Shown here piece after piece: positions 1-8,194 of a DNA stretch of 64,000 nt. The DNA is from Cnuibacter physcomitrellae (lineage in GTDB: Bacteria; Actinomycetota; Actinomycetes; Actinomycetales; Microbacteriaceae). The stretch lies in the NCBI RefSeq assembly GCF_014640535.1, contig NZ_BMHD01000001.1, forward strand, positions 2,965,474 to 3,029,473, in the 5' to 3' direction. A model generated the notes under the pieces. It made no database searches. It saw only the letters and a list, made by a program, of their open reading frames with translations, and was not told the DNA's origin. Positions within the stretch are counted from its first letter, which is position 1, and every line of letters starts with the position of its first letter. The position numbers and the translations under genes were made by a program.

Positions 1-187
1 GAACGTCACCGTGGGCGTCGCCCACCGTGCCGCCGACATCACGGTCCGGCCCCAGCCCGGCCTCACCGTCGACCCCGCGGCCGTCCGAGCCGCGGCCGAG
101 GAGGAGCTCACCGGCTACCGCCTCACCCCGGCGCTGCGTGTCCGTATCCGCATCGAGAAGCCCGCCCAGAAGGAGCCGCTGTCATGA
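1..187 (+). CDS. C-terminal fragment of a small protein of the AmaP/Asp23 cluster
   Basis: An open frame enters from the left edge and stops at 185-187, giving about 61 visible residues that end in IEKPAQKEPLS. It overlaps the next start by ATGA, so the two are co-translated. I do not recognise a domain in what is visible. In actinobacteria the gene just before the AmaP-like anchor is usually an Asp23/Gls24 or DUF6286-type envelope-stress protein; calling it that here rests on position only. Confidence 0.6.
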   Translation, partial: NVTVGVAHRAADITVRPQPGLTVDPAAVRAAAEEELTGYRLTPALRVRIRIEKPAQKEPLS

Positions 188-801
188 ACTCGACGAACCG
201 CGGCCTGAACCGCGCGATCCTCCTCGTCGTCGGCCTCGTGCTGCTGGCCGCCGGTGCCGCTGCGACGACGGCCGTCCTCTGGCCGGTCTTCGGACAGGCC
301 TGGACGACCACCGTGGGCGGCGCCCTCGGATGGGCTCGCGACACGTCCGCGGCGACACCCCTCTACGACGGCACCACCCTGAGCTGGCTGGTCGTAGCCG
401 TGCTGGCCGCCCTGGCCCTGCTCATCGTGCTCGCGATCGTGGTCCTGGCCCACCTGGGCGGGCGGCGCAGCCGCACCGTCCTCCGGGCGACGGGAGCGGA
501 GAGCCCCCTCGGGCCCGTCACGGTCCAGGAGTCGTTCGCCTCCGACGCGATCAGGAACACCCTGAGCGTTCACGAGGAGATCCTCGCCAGCAGCGTCTCG
601 GCGAACGAGGTCAAGGGGCGGCCCGTGCTGCACGTCTCGGTGACGCCGCGGCAGAACACGTCGCCGCGCGCGGTGGCCGAGCTGCTCGCCCGGCTCACCG
701 ACAACCTCGCCACCCTCACGGGCCAGGACATCCCCACCTACATCTCGATCCACACCGGCCTCCGCGCCCGCCTCGCGACGGACGCACGCCGGGTGAACTG
801 A
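184..801 (+). CDS. amaP: AmaP-like alkaline shock response membrane anchor
   Basis: 205 residues with two hydrophobic segments near residues 11-36 and 66-93, followed by a soluble tail of about 110 residues. This is the layout of AmaP, which anchors Asp23-type stress proteins at the membrane. The start overlaps the preceding stop (ATGA). A CsbD protein follows after 63 bp, so this looks like the end of an envelope-stress operon. The family call comes from topology and context; there is no catalytic motif to test. Confidence 0.65.
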   Translation: MNSTNRGLNRAILLVVGLVLLAAGAAATTAVLWPVFGQAWTTTVGGALGWARDTSAATPLYDGTTLSWLVVAVLAALALLIVLAIVVLAHLGGRRSRTVLRATGAESPLGPVTVQESFASDAIRNTLSVHEEILASSVSANEVKGRPVLHVSVTPRQNTSPRAVAELLARLTDNLATLTGQDIPTYISIHTGLRARLATDARRVN

Positions 802-864
802 ACCACCGCACCACAGACTCATCCGTATCGAAGACCCAACACCCACACACGAAGGAGAGACACC

Positions 865-1038
865 ATGGGACTGGACGACAAGATCCGCAACGCCGCCGAG
901 GACATCGCCGGAAAGGCGAAGGAGGGCATCGGCAAGGTGACCGGCAACGAGCGTCTCGAGGCCGAGGGCAAGGCCGACCAGGTCAAGGCCGACGCCAAGA
1001 AGGCCGGCGAGAACGTGAAGGACGCCTTCAAGGAGTAG
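865..1038 (+). CDS. CsbD family stress-response protein
   Basis: A short gene of 57 residues beginning MGLDDKIRNAAEDIAGKAKE. It is a highly charged, Lys/Glu/Ala-rich amphipathic helix with the KxxxGKxxGxxxLExEGKADQ pattern of CsbD/YjbJ proteins, which are abundant general-stress proteins of unclear biochemical role. A strong site GAAGGAGAG lies at 851-859. It sits behind the AmaP-like gene and just before a strong hairpin. Confidence 0.88.
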   Translation: MGLDDKIRNAAEDIAGKAKEGIGKVTGNERLEAEGKADQVKADAKKAGENVKDAFKE

Positions 1039-1103
1039 TCGACTCCTGACACCCGACCCCGCGCCTCGAGGCGCGGCCGAGACCGGTGCCACCCACACCG
1101 GCG

Positions 1104-1138
1104 AGGACCCCGGGCCGCCCCACGGCGCCCGGGGTCCT
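1104..1138. terminator. hairpin between csbD and the convergent oxidoreductase
   Basis: A perfect 12-bp inverted repeat, AGGACCCCGGGC at 1104-1115 and its complement at 1127-1138, with an 11-nt loop. It lies between two converging genes and can act on both strands. There is no clear U-run, as is common in high-GC actinobacteria. Confidence 0.7.
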
Positions 1139-1154
1139 CTGTGTGCGCGGTCCG

Positions 1155-2099
1155 TCAGTCGACGGTCGGGCGCACCACGAGGACGACCTTGCCGGGTCCG
1201 TGGGGCTCGGCGTGAGCGGCGGCGGCCTCGTCGAGAGGGTAGGTGGCGGCGATGAGGGGCCGCAGACGCCCCGCTTCGACCAGGTCGACGAGGGCGTTCA
1301 GCCCGAGCCGGTCCGACTCGACGAAGAGGCCGGCGACGCGGATGCCGTGCTCGGCCCCCTTCTGCACCGCATCGCCCAGCGTCTGGGGCAGCGTGGAGAT
1401 GAGCGTGCCCCCGGATCGGATCGTCGGCACCGCCTCCGCCGCGTACCTCCCCACCGTGTCGAAGACCACGTCCAGCTCTCCGAGGCCGGCCAGGACGTCG
1501 TCGCCCCGGTAGTCGAGCACGGTGGTGGCGCCGAGATCCCGGGCGAGGTCGAGGTTCTCCGTGGAGGCGAGACCGACGACCTCGGCGCCCGCCGCGGCGG
1601 CGATCTGCACGGCGAGGTGACCGACGCCGCCGGTCGCGCCCGTGATGAGCACACGATCGCCGGACGTCAGCCGGGCGGTCTCGGCGAGGGCCTGCCAGGC
1701 GGTCAGCCCTGCCAGGGGGAGAGCGGCAGCCTGGACGTGCGAGAGGCTCGCCGGCTTCGGGACGAGCACCCGGGTCGGAGCGACGACGTACTCGGCGTAC
1801 GCGCCGCTGCCGGAGGGGAAGGGCAGCAGGCCGAACACCTCGTCGCCCGGGCGGTACAGCGTCACGCCAGGTCCGACCGCTTCGACCACACCCGAGACGT
1901 CCCACCCGAGGGTGAAGGGCGGCACGCCGCTGAAGGTCCCGGTCCGCCGGTTCATCTCGTCGGCGGGGTTCACCCCGGCGGCGTGGACGCGCACCAGGAC
2001 CCGGCCGAGCGACGGTGTCGGTCGCTCGACCTCGGCGACGTGGAGCACCTCCGGTCCGCCGAGCTCGTCCTGCACGATGGCTCGCATGGTCTCTGTCAT
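1155..2099 (-). CDS. NAD(P)-dependent quinone-oxidoreductase-type MDR protein
   Basis: 314 residues from the start MTETMRAIVQDELGG; an in-frame ATG 27 bp further upstream is possible. It has the medium-chain reductase layout: an N-terminal GroES-like domain with HAAGVNPADEMNRRTG and a Rossmann fold with GATGGVGHLAVQIA near residues 150-165. The structural zinc cysteines are absent, placing it with the zinc-free quinone oxidoreductase branch. Substrate is unknown. It is transcribed away from the SnoaL-like gene. Confidence 0.85.
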   Translation of the reverse strand: MTETMRAIVQDELGGPEVLHVAEVERPTPSLGRVLVRVHAAGVNPADEMNRRTGTFSGVPPFTLGWDVSGVVEAVGPGVTLYRPGDEVFGLLPFPSGSGAYAEYVVAPTRVLVPKPASLSHVQAAALPLAGLTAWQALAETARLTSGDRVLITGATGGVGHLAVQIAAAAGAEVVGLASTENLDLARDLGATTVLDYRGDDVLAGLGELDVVFDTVGRYAAEAVPTIRSGGTLISTLPQTLGDAVQKGAEHGIRVAGLFVESDRLGLNALVDLVEAGRLRPLIAATYPLDEAAAAHAEPHGPGKVVLVVRPTVD

Positions 2100-2297
2100 G
2101 CGATCGACGCTAGGCGGCGGCTCCACCGCCAGGCCACGACAGGAATGTCATCTCCCGATGGAATCTCGCCATCCGCTCCGATCGGCGCGAAACCGGTGGA
2201 AGCTGGCCGGTTCGTCCCTTCAGGCGCTTCAGCGGGCTGCGTAGCGTGCCTGACGTCGGCCGCCGTCGACCCTGCCCACCCAGAACCCAGGAGCACC

Positions 2298-3029
2298 ATG
2301 TCCCCCCAGGAGATCGTCGCCCAGGCGACGGACCGTCTGTTCAACGCGAAGGACCTCAGCGCGGTCGACGAGCTGTTCGGCCCCGTCTACACCCAGCACT
2401 CCGCGCTGGCGCCCGACGGCACGCCGGGCCTGCGGGGCCTGGTGTCGGGACTGTCCGCGGACAGTCATTACGACCTCGTCCGCATCCTGGGCGACGGCGA
2501 CCTCGTCGTGACGCAGGGTGTGTTCCACGGATTCGCGCCGGTCCCGCTCCTCGGCTTCGACGTCTGGCGCGTCGAGGGCGATCGCGTGGTCGAGCACTGG
2601 GATGCCCTGGGACCGCTCGCCGGCGCGTCGCCGAACGGCCGCACCCCGCTCGACGGTCCCCTCGAGCCGACCCATCGGGAGGACGCCGAGCGTGCCCGCC
2701 GCGTCGTCGAGGACTTCGTGGACGGCGTCCTGATCCGTGGCTCCGGACCGCTGGACGTCGCGCCGGACTACGCCGAGCACGACCCCCAGGGCCTCGACGG
2801 TCAGGACGACCTCGAGCGTCGGATCTCGAGCGGCGAGCTCCGTCGTCGGGTGCTGCACCAGGTGATCGCCGAGGGCGACCTCGTCTACACCCGGTCGGAG
2901 GCCGGGAGCGAGGAGGCGCCGCTGATCGCCAACGACCTCTGGCGGGTGGCGGACGGGCGCATCGCCGAGCACTGGAGCCTCGTCGTCCCGGTACCGCCGC
3001 AGCTCCCCCACGGGAACGGCGCCTTCTGA
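2298..3029 (+). CDS. tandem SnoaL-like / NTF2-fold protein
   Basis: 243 residues from ATG 2298, with CCAGGAGCACC just upstream. Two consecutive NTF2-type halves are visible, each ending in the same pattern: DVWRVEGDRVVEHWDALGP in the first and NDLWRVADGRIAEHWSLVVP in the second. Such SnoaL-like folds are small binding or cyclase-like barrels; the substrate cannot be read from sequence. Single-domain members are about 130 residues, so this is an internal duplication. It precedes the GlxA-type regulator. Confidence 0.8.
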   Translation: MSPQEIVAQATDRLFNAKDLSAVDELFGPVYTQHSALAPDGTPGLRGLVSGLSADSHYDLVRILGDGDLVVTQGVFHGFAPVPLLGFDVWRVEGDRVVEHWDALGPLAGASPNGRTPLDGPLEPTHREDAERARRVVEDFVDGVLIRGSGPLDVAPDYAEHDPQGLDGQDDLERRISSGELRRRVLHQVIAEGDLVYTRSEAGSEEAPLIANDLWRVADGRIAEHWSLVVPVPPQLPHGNGAF

Positions 3030-3091
3030 CGAGGCCCCTTCTCCGTCCCCGGGAGGGTGGCAGGCCTCTCGCTGGACGTTACGATCGTGCC

Positions 3092-4075
3092 ATGCCCGCT
3101 CCCGAGCCCACCGCATCCGCCGGTCATCACGTCGTCGTGCTCGCGCAGGACGGTGTGTACCCGTTCGAGCTCGGCATCCCGTCCCGCATCTTCGGCGCGG
3201 CCGAGGCCGGCTACATGGTCACGGTCTGCTCGCCGACGGGCGGCCCCTTCTCGACCAACGCGGGGTTCGACGTGGTGCCCTCCGCCGGAGCGGAGGCGCT
3301 GGAGAGGGCGGACACGGTCATCGTCGCACCCGTCGATCCCCGGGCTCTGCGGCCCTCCCTGAGCGAGGAGCTCGCCGGAGCGATGGCGCGCATCCGGCCG
3401 GGGGCGCGGATCGCGTCGATCTGCACGGGCGGGTTCACCCTCGCGGCGGCCGGGATGCTCGAGGGGAGGCGCGCGACGACGCACTGGCAGTGCGAGCCGG
3501 TGTTCCGGTCGTGGTTCCCCGAGGTCGACCTCGACGACAACGTGCTGTTCGTCGACGAGGGCGACCTGTTGACCTCGGCGGGAGCGGCGGCGGGCATCGA
3601 CCTGTGCCTGCATCTCATCCGCCTCGATCACGGCGCGGACGTGGCTGCCCGGGCGGCACGCCGCTGCGTGGTCGCCCCGCACCGGGAGGGCGGGCAGGCG
3701 CAGTTCGTCGAGCGTCCCATCCCGGAGGCGGGCGACGCCTCCACCGCGGCGACCCGCGAGTGGGCGCTGGCGCGGCTCGAGGAACCGCTGACCATCACGC
3801 GCCTGGCGCGGCACGCCCACATGAGCGAGCGGACGTTCGTGCGCCGTTTCCGCGAGGAGACCGGCCTCCCGCCGCGACGCTGGCTCACGCGGCAACGCCT
3901 CGACCTCGCGCGGCGACTGCTCGAGACCACCGATCTCGGGATCGACGCCATCGCCACGAGCGTCGGCTATGCGACCGCCACCTCGCTGCGCCACCACCTC
4001 GCCGACGCGCTCGGGGTCTCACCGCTGACCTATCGGCGCACCTTCCAGCCCGCGCCCGAGCGCGTCACGACGTGA
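3092..4075 (+). CDS. GlxA family AraC-type transcriptional regulator
   Basis: 327 residues. The N-terminal ~190 residues form a DJ-1/PfpI-like class I amidotransferase fold with the nucleophile-elbow motif ASICTGGFTLAAAG. The C-terminal ~100 residues are an AraC double helix-turn-helix (LARHAHMSERTFVRRFREET, then IATSVGYATATSLRHHL). This is the GlxA/FtrA layout. It follows the SnoaL-like gene by 62 bp and may control it and the divergent oxidoreductase. The 3' end overlaps the convergent DoxX-like gene by 11 bp. Confidence 0.88.
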   Translation: MPAPEPTASAGHHVVVLAQDGVYPFELGIPSRIFGAAEAGYMVTVCSPTGGPFSTNAGFDVVPSAGAEALERADTVIVAPVDPRALRPSLSEELAGAMARIRPGARIASICTGGFTLAAAGMLEGRRATTHWQCEPVFRSWFPEVDLDDNVLFVDEGDLLTSAGAAAGIDLCLHLIRLDHGADVAARAARRCVVAPHREGGQAQFVERPIPEAGDASTAATREWALARLEEPLTITRLARHAHMSERTFVRRFREETGLPPRRWLTRQRLDLARRLLETTDLGIDAIATSVGYATATSLRHHLADALGVSPLTYRRTFQPAPERVTT

Positions 4076-4511
4076 GCCGTCGACGGTCGCGCCAGGCGCC
4101 CGTCGACCAGAGCGCGAGCCAGACCAGCAGCGGCTGACCGGGAAGGCGCGCCAGACGCTTCGCGTCCGTGTCAAGGCCGAAGGCGTCGCGGTGCTCGGCG
4201 TACTGCGCGATGTTGCCGGGGAAGATCGCCACGAAGAACGTCGCGACGATCCAGCCCACCGGGACGCGCTGCCTGCCGAGCAGCAGCAGGGCGCTGCCGA
4301 GGGCGATCTCGACGATCCCGCTCAGCACGACCACGAGGTCGACGGGCAGCGGCAGCCACGGCGGCACCTGGGCGCGGAAGTCCTTCCGCGCGAACGTGAG
4401 GTGCGACGTGCCCGCGAAGACGAGGATGCCGCCGAGGCCGAGCCGAGCCAGCGTCCGCTTGGTCTCGGTGGGCGGGGCGGGCTCCAGCAGGTGCTTCAGC
4501 GACAGCGGCAT
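4065..4511 (-). CDS. DoxX family membrane protein
   Basis: 148 residues with about four hydrophobic segments (near 27-40, 55-80, 85-105 and 125-140) and the DoxX-type start GLGGILVFAGTSHLTFARKDF. DoxX-like proteins are small inner-membrane proteins linked to redox or thiol stress; the precise role is unknown. It lies 4 bp after the aldo/keto reductase stop on the same strand, so the two are probably co-transcribed. Confidence 0.8.
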   Translation of the reverse strand: MPLSLKHLLEPAPPTETKRTLARLGLGGILVFAGTSHLTFARKDFRAQVPPWLPLPVDLVVVLSGIVEIALGSALLLLGRQRVPVGWIVATFFVAIFPGNIAQYAEHRDAFGLDTDAKRLARLPGQPLLVWLALWSTGAWRDRRRLTS

Positions 4512-4515
4512 GGGC

Positions 4516-5421
4516 TCAGAACTCCTCGTACTCGGCCGGATCCTGCCCGGCGGCGCGGCCGTCGGGGCGACCCAGTGCGGTGATCTCGGCGACCTCGTCG
4601 GGGGTGAGGAGGTCGGCGCGGGGGACCTCGAGGTTGCCTCGCTGGCGCTCCGGGCTCGATGACTTCGGCAGCGGGAGGGTGTCGAGCGCGAGATGCCACG
4701 AGAGGATGGCGTGGCCGGGCTCGATGCCGTGGTCGGCGGCGATCCGGGCGATCACGGGGTCGCCCAGGAGGTCGGTCTTCCGGCCGAGCGGGCTCCAGGC
4801 CTCGGTGACGATGCCGTGCTCGGCGTGGTAGGCGCGCTGCTCCTCCTGCGGGAAGTAGGGGTGCAGCTCGATCTGGTTGACCACGGGCGTGACACCGGTC
4901 TCCGCGGTCAGGCGGTCGAGGTGCTCGGGCAGGAAGTTGCTCACGCCGATGGCCTTGACCAGGCCGCGCTCCCGCGCCTCGATGAGGGCGCGCCACGCCT
5001 CGACGTACTTCCCGACCTTGGGGTTCGGCCAGTGGATCAGGTAGAGGTCGATCGACTCCAGGCCCGTGCGGTAGACGCTCTCCTCGACGATCTCGAGCGC
5101 CTTGTCGTACTCCTGGTGGCGGCCCGGCAGCTTCGACGCCACGACGACCTGGTCGCGCGGGATCCCGCTCGCGCGGATCGCCGTGCCCACCGTGCCCTCG
5201 TTCTCGTAGTTGAAGGCCGAGTCGAGCATCCGGTAGCCGACGTCGAGGGCGTCGGAGAGGATGCGCAGGCCGGTCGCGCCGCGGAGCGGGTAGGTGCCGA
5301 ATCCGATGCGGGGCAGGACGAGGCCGCCCGCGATCGGGTGGCCACCGTCGGTGGGCGCTGAGGGCTCTGTGGTCTCGGCGGGGGCGGGGCTGGGGGTGTC
5401 GTTCTCGGTCATCGAGTTCAA
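4516..5421 (-). CDS. aldo/keto reductase
   Basis: 301 residues, a TIM-barrel NADPH-dependent aldo/keto reductase. The catalytic tetrad is visible: Asp in LDSAFNYENEG, Tyr in the same motif, Lys in ASKLPGRH and His in LIHWPNP. The NADPH-binding segment LPLPKSSSPER is near the C terminus. A low-complexity Pro/Thr/Glu leader of about 25 residues precedes the barrel, so the true start may be slightly downstream. The substrate cannot be inferred. Confidence 0.9.
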   Translation of the reverse strand: MNSMTENDTPSPAPAETTEPSAPTDGGHPIAGGLVLPRIGFGTYPLRGATGLRILSDALDVGYRMLDSAFNYENEGTVGTAIRASGIPRDQVVVASKLPGRHQEYDKALEIVEESVYRTGLESIDLYLIHWPNPKVGKYVEAWRALIEARERGLVKAIGVSNFLPEHLDRLTAETGVTPVVNQIELHPYFPQEEQRAYHAEHGIVTEAWSPLGRKTDLLGDPVIARIAADHGIEPGHAILSWHLALDTLPLPKSSSPERQRGNLEVPRADLLTPDEVAEITALGRPDGRAAGQDPAEYEEF

Positions 5422-5459
5422 GGGAACACCATCCGCGGCTCCCTGGCTACGCTGGACGC

Positions 5460-5975
5460 ATGTACGAGACGGATGGTGGGGCCCTCATCGCGGCGTTCGT
5501 GGCCACGTACCTCGTGATCCTCGGGTTCGCCTTCCTCTTTGGCGTCGCCGTCTATGTCGTGAACGGGTTCGCGTTCATGTCGCTCTACCGCAAGGTGGGC
5601 GTGAAGCCGTGGATCGCGTGGGTGCCCTACTACAACACCTGGGTGTGGCTGAAGCTCGGCGGGCAGCCGGGATGGCTGGCGCTGCTGCCGCTCGTTGGTG
5701 CCTCCATCGTCACGCTCGTCTTCAACGCGATCGGGATGGTTCGCACCCAGATCGCCTTCCGTCGCGACTCCGCGTTCGTGGTGCTCGGGATCTTCCTCCC
5801 CTTCGTGTGGGCGTTCATGCTCGGCGCGCGCGACTCCGTGTACGAGCCCTGGCGCATCACCGCTGCCGGCTACCCGCCGCCCGGCGTCGGCTACGGTTCG
5901 GTCGTCCCCGACTACGCCACCGCCCCCGAGGCCCTCCCCGTCTTCCCCGCCCCTCCCACCCCTCCCGCTGCCTGA
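5460..5975 (+). CDS. DUF5684-type integral membrane protein
   Basis: 171 residues with four hydrophobic segments and the signature YRKVGVKPWIAWVPYYNTW, typical of the signal-peptidase-like/DUF5684 membrane family common in actinobacteria. The C terminus is a proline-rich cytoplasmic tail. Function is unknown. It diverges from the aldo/keto reductase across a 38-bp gap. Confidence 0.75.
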   Translation: MYETDGGALIAAFVATYLVILGFAFLFGVAVYVVNGFAFMSLYRKVGVKPWIAWVPYYNTWVWLKLGGQPGWLALLPLVGASIVTLVFNAIGMVRTQIAFRRDSAFVVLGIFLPFVWAFMLGARDSVYEPWRITAAGYPPPGVGYGSVVPDYATAPEALPVFPAPPTPPAA

Positions 5976-6017
5976 GCTCGCGCCTCCGCGCGCCGCGCAC
6001 GAGTCGAGCGCGTCGAG

Positions 6018-6065
6018 TGCTCACTCCTGGCGCCTTCTGAGCACCGATGGGTGCAGAAGTGAGCA
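6018..6065. repeat. palindromic element between converging genes
   Basis: TGCTCACTCCTG at 6018-6029 pairs with CAGAAGTGAGCA at 6054-6065, one mismatch, 24-nt loop. The flanking GTCGAGTGCTCAC recurs in a second palindrome at 24299-24360. It lies between two converging genes and probably acts as a bidirectional terminator. Confidence 0.6.
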
Positions 6066-6089
6066 GTGGGATCTCGCCTGCCCGCCGCG

Positions 6090-6605
6090 CTACGCGAGCG
6101 CGGCCAGGGCGGCGACGGCGCGCTCGACCACGTCGGCGGGACTCCCGTCGACGTCGACGCGCACACCGCGCTCGGCGGGGCCGAGCGGTTCGAGCGTGGC
6201 GAGCTGGGAGGCGAGCAGGGCTGCGGGCATGAAGTGGTCGCGGCGAGCTCCTATCCGCGAGGCCAGCAGCTCGGGTGACCCGTCGAGCTCGATGAACACC
6301 GTCTCGGGGGCGGCGGAGCGGAGGCGGTCGCGGTAGGCGACCTTGAGGGCCGAGCAGGCCACGACGATCCCCCCGGCTCGGTGCGCGATGGCGGCCCCGA
6401 CGAGATCGAGCCAGGGCCAGCGGTCGAGGTCGTCGAGGGGGATGCCCGCGGCCATCTTCGCGACGTTCTCGGCGGGGTGCAGGTCGTCCGCATCCACGAA
6501 GGCGTAGCCGAGGCGGCTGGCCAGCCCCGCGCCGATCAGCGACTTGCCCGCCCCCGAGACGCCCATCACGACGATCGCATCGGGAAGCGCGGCGCGGTCG
6601 GTCAC
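6090..6605 (-). CDS. gntK: gluconokinase
   Basis: 171 residues from a GTG start reading MTDRAALPDAIVVMGVSG; an in-frame ATG 36 bp upstream is possible. The Walker A motif GVSGAGKS is at residues 15-22, followed by DADDLHPAENVAKMAAGIPLDD, the gluconate-binding signature of the GntK family, and ARRDHFMPAALLASQ. It phosphorylates D-gluconate to 6-phosphogluconate in the cytosol. The length fits the family (165-175). No gluconate permease is adjacent. Confidence 0.92.
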   Translation of the reverse strand: MTDRAALPDAIVVMGVSGAGKSLIGAGLASRLGYAFVDADDLHPAENVAKMAAGIPLDDLDRWPWLDLVGAAIAHRAGGIVVACSALKVAYRDRLRSAAPETVFIELDGSPELLASRIGARRDHFMPAALLASQLATLEPLGPAERGVRVDVDGSPADVVERAVAALAALA

Positions 6606-6643
6606 GCCATCGACGCTACCCCAGCCGCCGCACCCGCCCACTT

Positions 6644-7185
6644 CGCCGAGTGGCGCGGATCCGCCCTTCGTGAGGGCCTGGGAGGGCGGATTCTCGCGTG
6701 TCGGCGGCGGGGTGGGGGCTACCGCGGCTGCAGTGCCCGCTCATCTCGCCGAGTGGTGCGGATCCGCCCTTCGTGAGGGTCTGGGAGGGCGGGTTCTCGC
6801 GTGTCGAGGCGAGGGTGGGCGTGACCCAGGCGCTGCACCTGTCGGCGTCGCCCAGTGGCGCGATTACGCCCTTCGTGTGGGCCCGGAAGGGCGGGTTCTC
6901 GCGTTTCGCGGGGAGGGAGGGCGCGACCCAGGCGCTGCACCTGTCGGCTTCGCCGAGTGGCGCGGATCCGCCCCTCGCGTGGGCCCGGGAGGGCAGGTTC
7001 TCGCGTGTCGGCGGGAGGGTGGGCGTTACCGCGGTTGCAGCGGGCGCCCGCCTCGCCGAGTGGCGCGGTTCCGCCCTTCGTATGGGCCCGGGAGGGCGGG
7101 TTCTCGCGTGTCGGCGGGAGGGTGGGCGTTACCGCGGCTGCAGCGGGCGCCCGCCTCGTCGAGTCGGGCGGATCCGCTCTGCCCA
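6644..7185. repeat. array of five to six ~103-bp tandem repeats
   Basis: The 623-bp gap between gntK and the epimerase gene holds degenerate direct repeats beginning at 6644, 6747, 6849, 6950, 7054 and 7157 (spacings 103, 102, 101, 104, 103; the last is partial). Each unit carries CGCCGAGTGGCGCGGATCCG and then an inverted repeat around GGGCCCGGGAGGGC. In the first unit ATCCGCCCT (6659-6667) pairs perfectly with AGGGCGGAT (6683-6691). Unit lengths are not multiples of three, so the long open frames across the array are not credible genes. Confidence 0.85.
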
Positions 7186-7228
7186 GGGGAGGGAGGGGCG
7201 GGGCGGGCGGGGCGGGTAGCGTGGAGGG

Positions 7229-8194
7229 GTGGCGAGGGTGCTGATCACGGGGGCGACGGGGTTCATCGGCTCGTACACGGTGCGCGCGGTGCGGGAGCGC
7301 GAGCACGAGGTCGTCGCGGTGAGCCGGTACGACTACCGGCCCGAGGCGCTGCAGGTGATCGGCGGCGACCCGCCCGAGCTGATCCGCGGTGGCGCGATGC
7401 GCGAGGACGCCATCGAGGAGGCCATCCGCGACCGTCGCCCGGAGGTCGTCGTCCACCTCGACGCGTACGTGAACCCGGTAGCGCTGCGCGAGGATCCGCT
7501 GCGAGCGGTCGAGCTCAACGTCCAGCCCACCCTCGCGCTGCTCGACCTCTGCCGCCGGTTCGGCGTGCGGAGGTTCGTGCTCGCGTCCACGGTGGCCGTC
7601 CTCCCCTCCGTGAGGTACGAGCCGATCGATGCCGCGCATCCGATCGTGACGCCCACCGAGGGTCCGGCCGGCGGCTTCTACGGCGTCTCGAAGGCGGTCT
7701 CCGAGGTGCTCGCGCTGGGCTACGCGGATGCGTTCCCGCTCGACGTGCGGATCGTCCGTCCCAGTGCGGTGTACGGCTTCGGGATGCAGTGGCCGATCGG
7801 CGTGAAGCCCGTGGTGGAGGGCATCTGCGAGGGGCGCGAGGTGGAGATCCCCACGTCCGGCCCCCGGCGCGACTTCACCCCCGTTCAGGACGTCGCCGCG
7901 GTGTTCGCCGCGGCGGCGGACTGCGCCGACGACTGCGACCGCGTGTTCTTCGCCGGGACGGGGCGACCGCTCACCTCGCCCGCCGAGTACGCGGACATCG
8001 TGCGCGAGACCTTCCCGCACGCCCGGATCCGCACGGTGGACGTCGATTCCGACCCCGCCGGCGTGGAGAGCCGCTACCGGGGGGTCGTCGACATGGCTCC
8101 GGTGCGCGAGCAGCTCGGGGTCGAGCCCGCCTTCGCCACGCTCGGTGAGGGGCTCGCGCGGTACGCCGAGGACTACCAGCGCTTCACGAGCTGA
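7229..8194 (+). CDS. NAD(P)-dependent epimerase/dehydratase (extended SDR)
   Basis: 321 residues from a GTG start with GGAGGGG close upstream. The Rossmann motif TGATGFIGSYT is at the N terminus and the catalytic YGVSK near residue 150. This is the layout of nucleotide-sugar epimerases and related sugar dehydrogenases. The exact sugar is unknown. Its 3' end overlaps the converging RuBisCO-like gene by 11 bp. Confidence 0.88.
   Translation: MARVLITGATGFIGSYTVRAVREREHEVVAVSRYDYRPEALQVIGGDPPELIRGGAMREDAIEEAIRDRRPEVVVHLDAYVNPVALREDPLRAVELNVQPTLALLDLCRRFGVRRFVLASTVAVLPSVRYEPIDAAHPIVTPTEGPAGGFYGVSKAVSEVLALGYADAFPLDVRIVRPSAVYGFGMQWPIGVKPVVEGICEGREVEIPTSGPRRDFTPVQDVAAVFAAAADCADDCDRVFFAGTGRPLTSPAEYADIVRETFPHARIRTVDVDSDPAGVESRYRGVVDMAPVREQLGVEPAFATLGEGLARYAEDYQRFTS

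Noticed and set aside
6644-7185. CRISPR array
   Set aside because: Units are about 103 bp, contiguous, degenerate along their whole length and have no unique spacers; no cas genes are present.
6544-8148. Long open frames running through the tandem repeats
   Set aside because: Repeat units of 101-104 bp shift the frame from unit to unit, the product is a low-complexity Arg/Gly sequence, and the frame continues antisense-like across the real epimerase gene. It reflects lack of stops in GC-rich DNA.
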